Translations under genes and position numbers: made by a program | From: Collinsella sp. An2 | GTDB lineage: Bacteria; Actinomycetota; Coriobacteriia; Coriobacteriales; Coriobacteriaceae | NCBI RefSeq assembly: GCF_002160065.1 | Contig: NZ_NFJW01000012.1 | Span: 1 to 54,247, forward strand | Direction: 5' to 3' | DNA length: 54,247 nt | In this document: piece by piece, positions 25,997 to 33,943 of the stretch | Layout of the letters: every line of letters starts with the position of its first letter | Numbering within the stretch: the first letter of the stretch is position 1 | The notes under the pieces: model-generated | Databases searched by the model: none | Seen by the model: the letters and a program-made list of their open reading frames with translations, nothing else | Told to the model about the DNA's origin: nothing

Positions 25997-28243
25997 CTAC
26001 TCGCCATCGTGGTGGCGACGGGGCCTGCGGCCACCGTTATCGCCCGGAGCACGACGCGGACGATCCTCGCGGGAACGACCGTGTCCATGGCCGTGGTCGC
26101 GGGACTCACGGCGCTGGCGACCCTCGCCCTCGCCCCCGGTCGGCGCGGGAGCCTCGGGCTTGTCGAGGCGATCGAGCGAAATCTTGCCACGGTCATCGAC
26201 CTCGAGGACGACGACCTTGACCTCATCGCCCACATTGAGGACATCCTCGACCTTCTCGACGCGGCCCTTGGCCACGCGCGAGATATGCAGCAGACCGTCC
26301 TTGCCCGGGGTAAGCGACACGAAAGCGCCAAACGGCTGGATGGAGACGACGCGGCCCGTGTACTCCTCGCCCGGCTCGGGCACATGCACGATAAGCTTGA
26401 TGCGGTCGATGGCCTGCTCGACCGACTCGCCGACGCCGCCAACGTAGACGGTGCCGTCTTCCTGGATGTCCACCGAGGCGCCGGTGTCGTCCTGGATGCC
26501 GCGGATGGTCTCGCCACCCTTGCCGATGACCTCGCGAATCTTGTCCGTAGGAATCGTGATCGAGGTGATACGCGGAGCGGTGGGGCGGGTCTCCGTACGC
26601 GGGCCGGAGACGACGTCGAGCATCTTGCCCAGGATGAAGGCGCGGCCCTGCTTGGCCTGCTCAAGAGCCTGGGTAAGGATCTCGGGCGTGAGGCCGGTGG
26701 CCTTGTTGTCCATCTGCATGGCGGTGATGCCGCGCTCGGTACCCGTCACCTTGAAGTCCATGTCGCCCAGGAAGTCCTCGAGGCCCTGGATGTCGGACAG
26801 GACCACGGTCTTGCCCTCCTCCTGGATGAGGCCCATGGCGATGCCGGAGACGGGGCGCTTGATGGGCACGCCGCCGTCCATCAGAGCCAGGCAGCTTGCG
26901 CAGGTAGACGCCATGGACGAAGAGCCGTTGGACTCCATGACCTCGGAGACGACGCGAATGGCGTAGGGGAACTCGTTCTCGTCGGGCAGCACAGGCAAGA
27001 GTGCGCGCTCGGCAAGGTTGCCGTGGCCGATCTCGCGGCGCTTAGGCGAGCCGATACGGCCCGTCTCACCGGTGCAGTACGGCGGGAAGTTGTACTGGTG
27101 CATATAGCGCTTGCCGTCGACGGGCTCGATGGTGTCGAGACGCTGGGCCTCGTTGAGCATGCCGAGCGTAAGGACCGAAAGCACCTGCGTCTGACCGCGC
27201 TGGAAGAGGCCGGAGCCGTGCACGAGGGGAAGGTAGTTGCCCTTCACCATGATCGGACGGATCTCGTCGGCGCGACGACCGTCAACGCGCTCGCCGGTCT
27301 CGACGACCATCGTGCGCATGGCCTTCTTCTCGAGCGCCTTGAGCTCGACCGGGATCTCGCGCTCCCACTCGAGCTGCTCGTCCTCGGTGAACTCGGCCTT
27401 GATGCGCTCCTTGAGGTCCTCGACCTTGGCGATGCGGCTCAGCTTGTCGGCGTCGTCCAGGGCGGCGTACATCTCGTCGTAGTGCGCAAAGACGCGCTCG
27501 TGAACCTCGGGGACCGGCTCGTCGAGCGGATACTCCTTGGGCACGATGGGGCCGTTGACCTGCTCCCACTCCTTAACGAACGCCAGCTGGGCGTCACAGA
27601 ACGCGCCGATGGCCTCCTGGCCGAACGCCATGGCGGCGAGCATGTCCTCTTCCGAGACCTCCTCGGCCGACGCCTCGAGCATCGAGATGAAGTCACGGGT
27701 ACCCGCGAGCTCAAGATCGAGGTCGGAGTTCTCGCGCTCCTCGTAGGTGGGGTTCACGATGAACTCGCCGGTCTCCTTGTTACGGCCGATGCGCACGCAC
27801 GCAAGCGGGCCCTCGAAGGGCACGCCGCCGAGCGTGAGGGCAAGCGAAGCGCCCATGGTGCAGATGACATCAAAGGGGTTCACCTGGTCGCACACGAGCG
27901 AGGTGGCCACGATCTGGACCTCGTTGCGGAATCCATCCGGGAAGCTCGGGCGAATGGGGCGGTCGATCATGCGAGCCGTAAGGGTAGCCTTCTCGGTGGG
28001 ACGGCCCTCACGCTTGAGGTAGCCGCCGGGGATGCGGCCCACGGAATAGAGCTTCTCGTTGAAATCGACCGTCAGCGGGAAGAAATCGTAGTTCTTGCGC
28101 TCCTTGGACACGACGACCGTCATGAGCATGGTGGTATCGCCCTGCTTGACGACGACGGCGCCGGTCGCCTGCTTGGCGAGCTCACCGGATTCGAGCGTGT
28201 AGGTCTTGCCATACAGTTCGAAAGTCTTGGATACGAGTGACAT
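25997..28243 (-). CDS. pnp: Polyribonucleotide nucleotidyltransferase (PNPase)
   Basis: A 748-residue phosphorolytic 3'-5' exoribonuclease. Two RNase PH domains are seen (first opening FELYGKTYTLESGELAKQATGAVVV; second with the catalytic-region MESNGSSSMASTCASCLALMDGGVP and SDIQGLEDFLGDMDFKV). A KH domain (IREVIGKGGETIRGIQDDTGAS) and an S1 domain (GEEYTGRVVSIQPFGAFVSLTPG) follow. The last 50 residues are a basic Arg/Gly/His tail. The ATG has AAGGAG upstream. The gene lies after rpsO, the order seen in E. coli and many bacteria, and is preceded by three hairpins in its leader. Confidence 0.98.
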   Translation of the reverse strand: MSLVSKTFELYGKTYTLESGELAKQATGAVVVKQGDTTMLMTVVVSKERKNYDFFPLTVDFNEKLYSVGRIPGGYLKREGRPTEKATLTARMIDRPIRPSFPDGFRNEVQIVATSLVCDQVNPFDVICTMGASLALTLGGVPFEGPLACVRIGRNKETGEFIVNPTYEERENSDLDLELAGTRDFISMLEASAEEVSEEDMLAAMAFGQEAIGAFCDAQLAFVKEWEQVNGPIVPKEYPLDEPVPEVHERVFAHYDEMYAALDDADKLSRIAKVEDLKERIKAEFTEDEQLEWEREIPVELKALEKKAMRTMVVETGERVDGRRADEIRPIMVKGNYLPLVHGSGLFQRGQTQVLSVLTLGMLNEAQRLDTIEPVDGKRYMHQYNFPPYCTGETGRIGSPKRREIGHGNLAERALLPVLPDENEFPYAIRVVSEVMESNGSSSMASTCASCLALMDGGVPIKRPVSGIAMGLIQEEGKTVVLSDIQGLEDFLGDMDFKVTGTERGITAMQMDNKATGLTPEILTQALEQAKQGRAFILGKMLDVVSGPRTETRPTAPRITSITIPTDKIREVIGKGGETIRGIQDDTGASVDIQEDGTVYVGGVGESVEQAIDRIKLIVHVPEPGEEYTGRVVSIQPFGAFVSLTPGKDGLLHISRVAKGRVEKVEDVLNVGDEVKVVVLEVDDRGKISLDRLDKPEAPAPTGGEGEGRQRRESRDHGHGHGRSREDRPRRAPGDNGGRRPRRHHDGE

Positions 28244-28258
28244 CTTTCTCCTTCATCT

Positions 28259-28342
28259 CCGTGCGGCCCTTCCGCACGGGTCCTCTCTGGTCGGCGTGGC
28301 CGGTACCCGCCGACGGTGTAGGGTCGCCCTTGCGACCCCTAC
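28259..28342 (-). promoter_or_regulatory. Structured pnp leader with three hairpins
   Basis: Three perfect or near-perfect stems lie in a row between the rpsO terminator and the pnp ribosome site: CCGTGCGG/CCGCACGG (28259-28266 with 28272-28279), GTCGGCG/CGCCGAC (28290-28296 with 28308-28314) and GTAGGGTCGC with GCGACCCCTAC (28318-28342, one bulged C). In E. coli a leader stem is cut by RNase III and PNPase then represses its own mRNA. A similar role here is inference. Confidence 0.6.
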
Positions 28343-28344
28343 AT

Positions 28345-28370
28345 GAAAAGGAGCCCCCGAAGAGGCTCCT
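28345..28370 (-). terminator. rpsO terminator
   Basis: A 7-bp stem AGGAGCC (28349-28355) / GGCTCCT (28364-28370) is followed on the minus strand by TTTTCATG. It lies 12 bp or less after the rpsO stop, and some read-through into pnp is likely because no clear separate pnp promoter was found. Confidence 0.8.
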
Positions 28371-28382
28371 GCATGCACAACG

Positions 28383-28661
28383 CTACTGGATGTTGTCGCG
28401 AATGCCGAGCTTCGCGATGAGCTCACGGTACTCCAGGATGTCGTTCTTCTTGATGTAGGACAGAAGACGACGACGGCGACCGACGAGCATGAGCAGACCG
28501 CGGCGGGTGTGGAAGTCCTTCTGGTGGGACTTCATGTGCTCGGTGAGCTCACGAATGCGCTCGGTGAGGATGGCAACCTGAACGCGGGGGTTGCCGGTGT
28601 CCTGCGGGGTGGCGCCAAACTCAGCGGTGAGCTCGGCCTTGCGCTCCTTGGAAACAGTCAT
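28383..28661 (-). CDS. rpsO: Ribosomal protein S15
   Basis: A 92-residue small-subunit protein that binds 16S rRNA early in 30S assembly. It shows the family's [21 protein letters not shown] and the rRNA-binding stretch [26 protein letters not shown], and ends [15 protein letters not shown]. The open frame extends upstream to 29222, but the ATG at 28661 with AAAGG before it gives the standard length. A GNRA-capped hairpin just upstream may serve autoregulation. It lies between recO and pnp. Confidence 0.98.
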   Translation of the reverse strand: MTVSKERKAELTAEFGATPQDTGNPRVQVAILTERIRELTEHMKSHQKDFHTRRGLLMLVGRRRRLLSYIKKNDILEYRELIAKLGIRDNIQ

Positions 28662-28679
28662 GGTTTCACCTTTCGTCCG

Positions 28680-28697
28680 GGCGGAATCGCTTCCGCC
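28680..28697 (-). promoter_or_regulatory. Hairpin in rpsO leader, possible S15 autoregulation site
   Basis: On the minus strand GGCGGAA-GCGA-TTCCGCC forms a perfect 7-bp stem with a GNRA tetraloop, 18 nt before the rpsO start codon and just ahead of its AAAGG site. S15 represses its own translation through leader structures in several phyla; the link here is inferred from position. Confidence 0.5.
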
Positions 28698-28839
28698 ACC
28701 ATTCGCCCCAAACTGGGAGGCCGCCGGTGCAGCGCGCATCCAAGTCAGGGGTACCAACAGGTCCGAATGATACCACATGGCTCCCGCTTCACCAGAACTG
28801 CACGTGTTCCGCAGGGTGCCAGCCCCCTCCTGAGGCAGC

Positions 28840-29598
28840 TTAGCGGCCAAGAAGGAACTCGAAGGCGCGTAGGCGGCAATCGAGATGCGTCGCCGCCCAC
28901 ACATGTGCAAGCGCAAGGATATAGACGGCGCACGGGGCATCGATCGGGTCCGCCGCAAGCTCGTCGAAGCGACGGGCCATGAGCGCACGCAGCCACGACA
29001 CGATTCCGGCCGGCACCTCCTCGGCCCCGGGAACGGACGAGGCGCAGGACGCACAGAGCGCGCCGCCTGCCGCCGCCGAGAAGTACGAGACGGCCTCGTC
29101 CCCACAGGACACGCATCCCGAAAGCTCGGGCCAATAGCCCTCGTGAGAGAGCAACTTGAACACGTAGGCGGCCACCAACAGGTCCAAGTGCGCGCCGTCG
29201 AGCTCGCCGCACAACCCGCCAAGCACGGCGAAGGCTTTCTCGGTCAGAGGGAAAATGAAGTGGTCCTCGGCGTCTTCGAAGCTGCAGACGCGGGCGACCT
29301 CGGCGATGGCACTGGCGGCGCTCAGCAGCTCGAAGCTCGGCGCGGGCCCCAACGGCGCGGAGACGAGGTCGGCCTCGGCCACGACGTCGAGCGAGCGGCC
29401 ATGCGCCAGAAGCAAGTCGACCGAGCACCCGAGCTCGCAACGTGCGGCCAAGCGGCTTCCCGGCTTGCGCGCGCCTTTGCCGACGGCGCGGATCTGGCGG
29501 CCGTCCTGTGCCAGCAGGGTGAAGATGAGGTCGGTCTCGCGCAGCTTCGTCTTGTCCAGCACGATCGCACGCGTTCGATACGTCTTGCCGCCCGGCAC
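28840..29598 (-). CDS. recO: DNA repair protein RecO
   Basis: A 252-residue RecO, which loads RecA on SSB-coated single strands in the RecFOR pathway. The N-terminal OB fold opens [40 protein letters not shown]. The central helical domain holds a zinc finger (CVSCGDEA and CASC) typical of Gram-positive RecO. It lies just after era, the common era-recO order. The far C terminus is a little longer than average. Confidence 0.94.
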   Translation of the reverse strand: MPGGKTYRTRAIVLDKTKLRETDLIFTLLAQDGRQIRAVGKGARKPGSRLAARCELGCSVDLLLAHGRSLDVVAEADLVSAPLGPAPSFELLSAASAIAEVARVCSFEDAEDHFIFPLTEKAFAVLGGLCGELDGAHLDLLVAAYVFKLLSHEGYWPELSGCVSCGDEAVSYFSAAAGGALCASCASSVPGAEEVPAGIVSWLRALMARRFDELAADPIDAPCAVYILALAHVWAATHLDCRLRAFEFLLGR

Positions 29599-29667
29599 TG
29601 CTCTTCCCTTCCCAACCTCGCCTTGTCTACCCCTACAACGGCACTCCGCCGCTCGGCTACCAGAAGC

Positions 29668-30681
29668 CTAGTCGTCGGCCGCGTATCCCATACGATGAAT
29701 CTCGCGCACGTCGCTGCGCCAGCCGGGGCTCACCTTGACCTCGAGCTCAAGGAACACCTGACGCCCAAAGACGCGCTCAAGGTCGCGGCGGGCATCGCTG
29801 CCGATGTGCTTGACCATGCTGCCGCCCTTGCCGATGATGATGCCCTTCTGACCCTCACGCTCAACCAGAATGGTGGCGTGAATGGCAAGAACCCGGCCAC
29901 CCTTCTTGGACTCGATCGAGTCGCAGACCACGCCGACGGCGTGCGGCACCTCCTGATTCGTGCGCAGCAAGACCTTCTCGCGCACGAACTCGGCCACAAG
30001 CATCTCGTCGCTCTCATCGGTGGTCATGCCCTCGGGGAACCAGCGCGGCCCTTCCGGCAGGTAGCTCGCAACAAGCGAGCAGAACCCATCCACGTTGAAG
30101 CCGCTCGTCGCCGACACCACGATCTCGTCATCGAAGTCCATGAGGGCATGTGCGCCCTCAAGCTGCGTCGCGACGGCTTCGGGCGACGCCAAATCGAGCT
30201 TCGTCAAGACGAGCACCTTCTTGGCATGGCTCTTCTTCACACGCTCCGCGACCCAGGCGTCGCCACGCCCCACGGGCTTTGTGGCATCGATGAGCATCGC
30301 GACGACATCGACGTCGTCGAGCTCCATGAGCGCGCTTCGGTTGAGCTCGCCGCCGAGCGAGTCCTGAGGCTTATGCAGGCCCGGCGTGTCCACGAATACG
30401 ATCTGGCAGTCCTCGCGGTTGAGGACGCCGCGCATGCGACGGCGCGTGGTCTGCGCTACCGGCGAGGTGATAGCCACCTTTTCCCCAAGGCATGCGTTGA
30501 GCAGCGTCGACTTGCCGGCGTTCGGGCGTCCCACAAGGGCGACAAAGCCGCTGTGGAACCCCTCGGGGACGTCTGCGACGGGCATGGCCGCTGCGCTGTC
30601 GCCCTGCTCGTCCACAAAGGCATCGAGTTCTTCGTCGGTCATGTTCTCAAAGGGATCGAATTCCTCCACGGGATCCTCCAT
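29668..30681 (-). CDS. era: GTPase Era
   Basis: A 337-residue Era, a GTPase that binds the 3' end of 16S rRNA and aids 30S maturation. G1 GRPNAGKS is at residues 51-58, G3 DTPGLHKPQ and G4 TKLD follow, and the C-terminal KH domain has GQKGIIIGKGGSMVKHIG. The N terminus carries an unusual acidic extension of about 43 residues (MEDPVEEFDPFENMTDEELD) before the G domain. I chose the ATG at 30681, with AGAGGG upstream; a TTG at 30732 overlapping the dgkA stop is less likely. It sits in the ybeY-dgkA-era-recO order. Confidence 0.95.
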   Translation of the reverse strand: MEDPVEEFDPFENMTDEELDAFVDEQGDSAAAMPVADVPEGFHSGFVALVGRPNAGKSTLLNACLGEKVAITSPVAQTTRRRMRGVLNREDCQIVFVDTPGLHKPQDSLGGELNRSALMELDDVDVVAMLIDATKPVGRGDAWVAERVKKSHAKKVLVLTKLDLASPEAVATQLEGAHALMDFDDEIVVSATSGFNVDGFCSLVASYLPEGPRWFPEGMTTDESDEMLVAEFVREKVLLRTNQEVPHAVGVVCDSIESKKGGRVLAIHATILVEREGQKGIIIGKGGSMVKHIGSDARRDLERVFGRQVFLELEVKVSPGWRSDVREIHRMGYAADD

Positions 30682-30728
30682 CTCAAACGTCCCTCTACAG
30701 GCAGCCTCGTAGCCACCGGAAAACCAGG

Positions 30729-31109
30729 TCAACCAAGCAGGCCGAGAGCGCGGGCAAACACGATGATGCCCACGATGGCCGCAGTAATGGACAGGGTGTA
30801 CACGCTTGCCGCGGCGATGTCCTTCGCTCGCTTGGCAAGCGGATGCAGCTCCTGCGTCGCCAAGTCGACGACGGCCTCAATCGCGGTGTTCACAAGTTCA
30901 GCGAACAGCACGAGGCCCACACAGAGCGCGACCAAGCACCAGCTGAGCAGGTCGATCTGAAGCACCACGCCCGCGATGATGGCGAGGATGCCCATCGTAA
31001 TCATGACCTTGATGTTGCGCTCGGTCTTGACTGCCGTGCAAAACCCCTCGATGGCATAGCCGAACGAGCGAAGAAACGACGGGTGGTCTTTGTTCGATCC
31101 GGGAATCAT
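30729..31109 (-). CDS. dgkA: Undecaprenol/diacylglycerol kinase family protein
   Basis: A 126-residue membrane kinase with three helices. The family motif FAELVNTAIEAVVDL carries the catalytic Glu and Asn. Gram-positive members phosphorylate undecaprenol rather than diacylglycerol, feeding the lipid carrier for cell-wall synthesis. The N terminus FLRSFGYAIEGFCTAVKTERNIKVM is typical. It starts 11 bp after ybeY stops and lies in the conserved phoH-ybeY-dgkA-era cluster. The substrate is inferred from phylogeny, not from sequence. Confidence 0.93.
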   Translation of the reverse strand: MIPGSNKDHPSFLRSFGYAIEGFCTAVKTERNIKVMITMGILAIIAGVVLQIDLLSWCLVALCVGLVLFAELVNTAIEAVVDLATQELHPLAKRAKDIAAASVYTLSITAAIVGIIVFARALGLLG

Positions 31110-31120
31110 GGCAGCTCCGC

Positions 31121-31630
31121 TCAGTCAGCGCGATGCCGCGTCGTGGGGCCGATGCGCACCGCATCCGGGTCGTCGCCGCGATGGACGGCAAGCGCGCGCA
31201 GGATGCGTTCCTCGCAGGCTTCCATCTCTCGCGCCTCATCGTCTTCCATATGGTCATGTCCCAACAGATGAAGCAGACCATGGACCAGCATGAGCCGGCA
31301 TTCCTCTGCAGGCGTCGCGTCGAACTCGGGCGCCTGCCCGGAAATCACCTCGGGCGCAAGGATCACATCCCCCAGCTCCACCGCCTCCCCATCGGGAAGA
31401 TCGGCATCAAACGGAGAGTCGCACTCAAAGGAGAGGACGTCGGTCGGGGCGTCGATGCCGCGCCACTCCTTGTTGAGCCCCTGCATCTCCGCCGAGTCAA
31501 CAAACGAAACCGAGACCTCGACGGGACGCGTGACGCCTTCGGACGCGAGGGTCTCAGCGACCGCAGCCTCGATCTCGTCCGTGCCGATCAGGGTGTCCAG
31601 GAACCCGTCATTGCTGATGAGGACGCCCAT
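31121..31630 (-). CDS. ybeY: Endoribonuclease YbeY
   Basis: A 169-residue YbeY, a zinc-dependent RNase needed for 16S rRNA 3'-end maturation and ribosome quality control. The zinc motif HGLLHLLGHDH is intact. The upstream TDVLSFECDSP stretch is also family-typical. I chose the ATG at 31630, which has AAGGAGG 7 nt upstream; the open frame begins much earlier inside phoH. Its start overlaps the phoH end by 23 bp, so the two are coupled. Confidence 0.96.
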   Translation of the reverse strand: MGVLISNDGFLDTLIGTDEIEAAVAETLASEGVTRPVEVSVSFVDSAEMQGLNKEWRGIDAPTDVLSFECDSPFDADLPDGEAVELGDVILAPEVISGQAPEFDATPAEECRLMLVHGLLHLLGHDHMEDDEAREMEACEERILRALAVHRGDDPDAVRIGPTTRHRAD

Positions 31631-32636
31631 AGGCGCCTCCTTCCCGCTTGTCGTTTCGTCCACGGCGGCTGTTCGCGGCGCGCTCCTGGCGCTCCTCGAA
31701 CGCATCATACGCCTCGACGATGCGTCCCACGAGCGCATGGCGCACCACGTCGGTACGATCGAGGTGGATGAAGGCAACGTCCTCGACGCCGTCAAGAATC
31801 TCTTCGATGTCGGTGAGGCCGCCTCTGCGGCCCGTCAAGTCGCGCTGGGTCGTGTCGCCCGTAATGATGAAGGTCGAGTTGAATCCCAGGCGGGTCAGGA
31901 ACATCTTCATCTGCTCGGGAGTGGTGTTTTGAGCCTCATCGAGGACCACGAACGCGTCGTTCAGCGTACGGCCGCGCATGTAGGCGAGCGGGGCGATCTC
32001 GATGATTCCCTGCTCGACCAGCTCGCTGCCGCGCTCCATGTCGGTCATGTCGAAGAGCGCGTCAAAGAGCGGCCGCACGTATGGATCGATCTTCTCCTGA
32101 AGCGTGCCGGGAAGAAAACCGAGGTTCTCGCCCGCCTCGACGACCGGACGGGTCAGCACGATTCGACCCACCTCGTGGCGCTTCAACGCTGCGACTGCCA
32201 TCGCCATGGCCAGATAGGTCTTACCCGTGCCAGCAGGTCCCAGGCAGAACGTCACGGTGTTCGAGCGGATGGCGTCGATATAGCGCTTTTGGCCGATCGT
32301 CTTGGGCCGAATGGCCTTGCCGCGATAGGTCAGCAGGATATCGTCGCGAAAACTTGCGGCGTCGACCGCGCTCTCGCGCAGCGCCGCCATCATGCGGCAG
32401 ACGTCGTCCTCAGAGGGGGTGCCGCCTGCGGAGGCCTCCTTGATAAGATGTGAGAAGAGCCTGGTGAGCAGCTCAACTTCGTCCGGCGTGCCCGAAAGCG
32501 AGATGGTGCCGCCCCGCACCACGACGTCCCCTGTCGTGCGACGCTCAATCGCACGCAGCAGCGCGTCTCCCCCGCCGGTGATGCGCACCGGATCAACCGT
32601 GTCGGGAATGCTCAGCCGAACCTTCGCCGTGTCCAT
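31608..32636 (-). CDS. PhoH family ATPase
   Basis: A 342-residue PhoH-like protein. A short N-terminal KH-like stretch (RITGGGDALLRAIERRTTGDVVVRGG) precedes the P-loop GPAGTGKT at residues 133-140 and Walker B VVLDEAQN. Family members are RNA-linked helicase-like ATPases, often beside ybeY. The name comes from phosphate-starvation induction in E. coli, which need not hold here. It starts 14 bp after mtaB. Confidence 0.95.
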   Translation of the reverse strand: MDTAKVRLSIPDTVDPVRITGGGDALLRAIERRTTGDVVVRGGTISLSGTPDEVELLTRLFSHLIKEASAGGTPSEDDVCRMMAALRESAVDAASFRDDILLTYRGKAIRPKTIGQKRYIDAIRSNTVTFCLGPAGTGKTYLAMAMAVAALKRHEVGRIVLTRPVVEAGENLGFLPGTLQEKIDPYVRPLFDALFDMTDMERGSELVEQGIIEIAPLAYMRGRTLNDAFVVLDEAQNTTPEQMKMFLTRLGFNSTFIITGDTTQRDLTGRRGGLTDIEEILDGVEDVAFIHLDRTDVVRHALVGRIVEAYDAFEERQERAANSRRGRNDKREGGAYGRPHQQ

Positions 32637-32650
32637 CGAACTCCTTGTCG

Positions 32651-33934
32651 TCAGGGGCGCTCGTCACGCGCCATGCGGCACACGAGCACACCGGAATCAT
32701 CGACTCCCATGATATCAGCCTCGACGATCGTCGGAGCGGCATCGATGGGCGCATCGGCCACGGCTGCCCGATGGAACGACTCGGTCGTGCCATGACGTCC
32801 ACTCTCCAAGACGACGCGCTCACGCGAACCCACGCGGCGCCTACGGTCCTCGAGCGCCATACGCTCGGCAAGGTCGCGCATCTCGCGGGAACGCTCCGCC
32901 ATCACTTCGGGCGGAATCTGGTCGGGCATGGTCGCCGCCGGGGTACCCGGACGTGCGCTATAGCGAAACACGTGCATGCGGGAAAAGCCGACGCGCTCGC
33001 AGAGCTCCCGCGAGGCGCAGAACTCCTCCTCGCTCTCGCCGGGAAACCCGACGATGAGGTCGCATGAGAGCGACGCGGTGGGCAAAAACTCACGAATGCG
33101 ACAGGTGAGCTCGAGGAACTCCTCAGCCGTATAGGGCCGGGCCATGCGCCGGAGCGTCTCCGTGCAGCCCGACTGGACGGGAAGGTGCAAAAACGGCGTG
33201 ATGCGATCGCTATGGGACGCCATGCAGGCAAGCAGCCGATCACTCACATCCATGGGTTCGATTGAAGAAAGCCTCACCTGGGGGATGTCGGTCTGGTCGA
33301 GGATGATCTCGAGCAACTCGTCGATCTCGACGTGCTCGTCTCCCGGACGAACGCCGTCGTAGGCGCCCAGGTTCACGCCGGTGAGGACGACTTCGGGAAT
33401 CCGGGCAGCACAGGCATCGCGCACCTGTTCCAGCACGGCCTCCACCGGGACCGAGCGCTCGGCGCCGCGCGCCTTCCACACGATGCAATACGTGCAGCGG
33501 TTGTTGCATCCGTCCTGAACCTTGATGCCAAGGCGTGCCCTGCCAAGCGCGGCCAGGTCGGGCGCAGGCGCGTCGTCGTCATCGTCTTGCTCGAAGCCCA
33601 AAAGCTCGCAGGCGCGATCGACCACATGGACCTTGGAGGGCTCGACGACCACGCGGTCCGAAAGCTCGCGGAGCATCTCCCCGTGCAAGTTGGCAGCGCA
33701 GCCAGTTGCGACCACCCACGGCTTCCTGGCGCGACCGAGCGCATGGCGAACCGCCTTGCGCGTCTTCGCCTCGGCCTCGCCGGTCACAGCGCAGGTGTTG
33801 ATGACGATGAGCTCTGCCTCGTCGGGGTCTACCAAGGTGAACCCGGCTTGGTCGAGGTCGCAAGTCATGCGGTCGGACTCGACGCGATTGACCCGGCAGC
33901 CCAAATTGACGACGGAAACGAATGGATTCGACAC
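32651..33934 (-). CDS. mtaB: tRNA t6A37 methylthiotransferase MtaB
   Basis: A 427-residue radical-SAM enzyme that makes ms2t6A at A37 of ANN-decoding tRNAs. It opens SVVNLGCRVNRVESDRM, distinguishing it from MiaB and RimO. Auxiliary-cluster cysteines are 13, 48 and 79; the SAM motif CNNRCTYC has cysteines 143, 147 and 150. An acidic run (EQDDDDDAPAPD) precedes the SAM domain. A short TRAM-like C terminus is present. It is 9 bp after dnaJ, matching the dnaJ-(prmA/rsmE)-mtaB neighbourhood of Gram-positives without the intervening genes. Confidence 0.95.
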   Translation of the reverse strand: MSNPFVSVVNLGCRVNRVESDRMTCDLDQAGFTLVDPDEAELIVINTCAVTGEAEAKTRKAVRHALGRARKPWVVATGCAANLHGEMLRELSDRVVVEPSKVHVVDRACELLGFEQDDDDDAPAPDLAALGRARLGIKVQDGCNNRCTYCIVWKARGAERSVPVEAVLEQVRDACAARIPEVVLTGVNLGAYDGVRPGDEHVEIDELLEIILDQTDIPQVRLSSIEPMDVSDRLLACMASHSDRITPFLHLPVQSGCTETLRRMARPYTAEEFLELTCRIREFLPTASLSCDLIVGFPGESEEEFCASRELCERVGFSRMHVFRYSARPGTPAATMPDQIPPEVMAERSREMRDLAERMALEDRRRRVGSRERVVLESGRHGTTESFHRAAVADAPIDAAPTIVEADIMGVDDSGVLVCRMARDERP

Positions 33935-33943
33935 GGGCCCGCC

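Noticed and set aside
26009-28240. Plus-strand open frame spanning the whole pnp gene
   Set aside because: Antisense of PNPase; no ribosome site and no recognisable domain.
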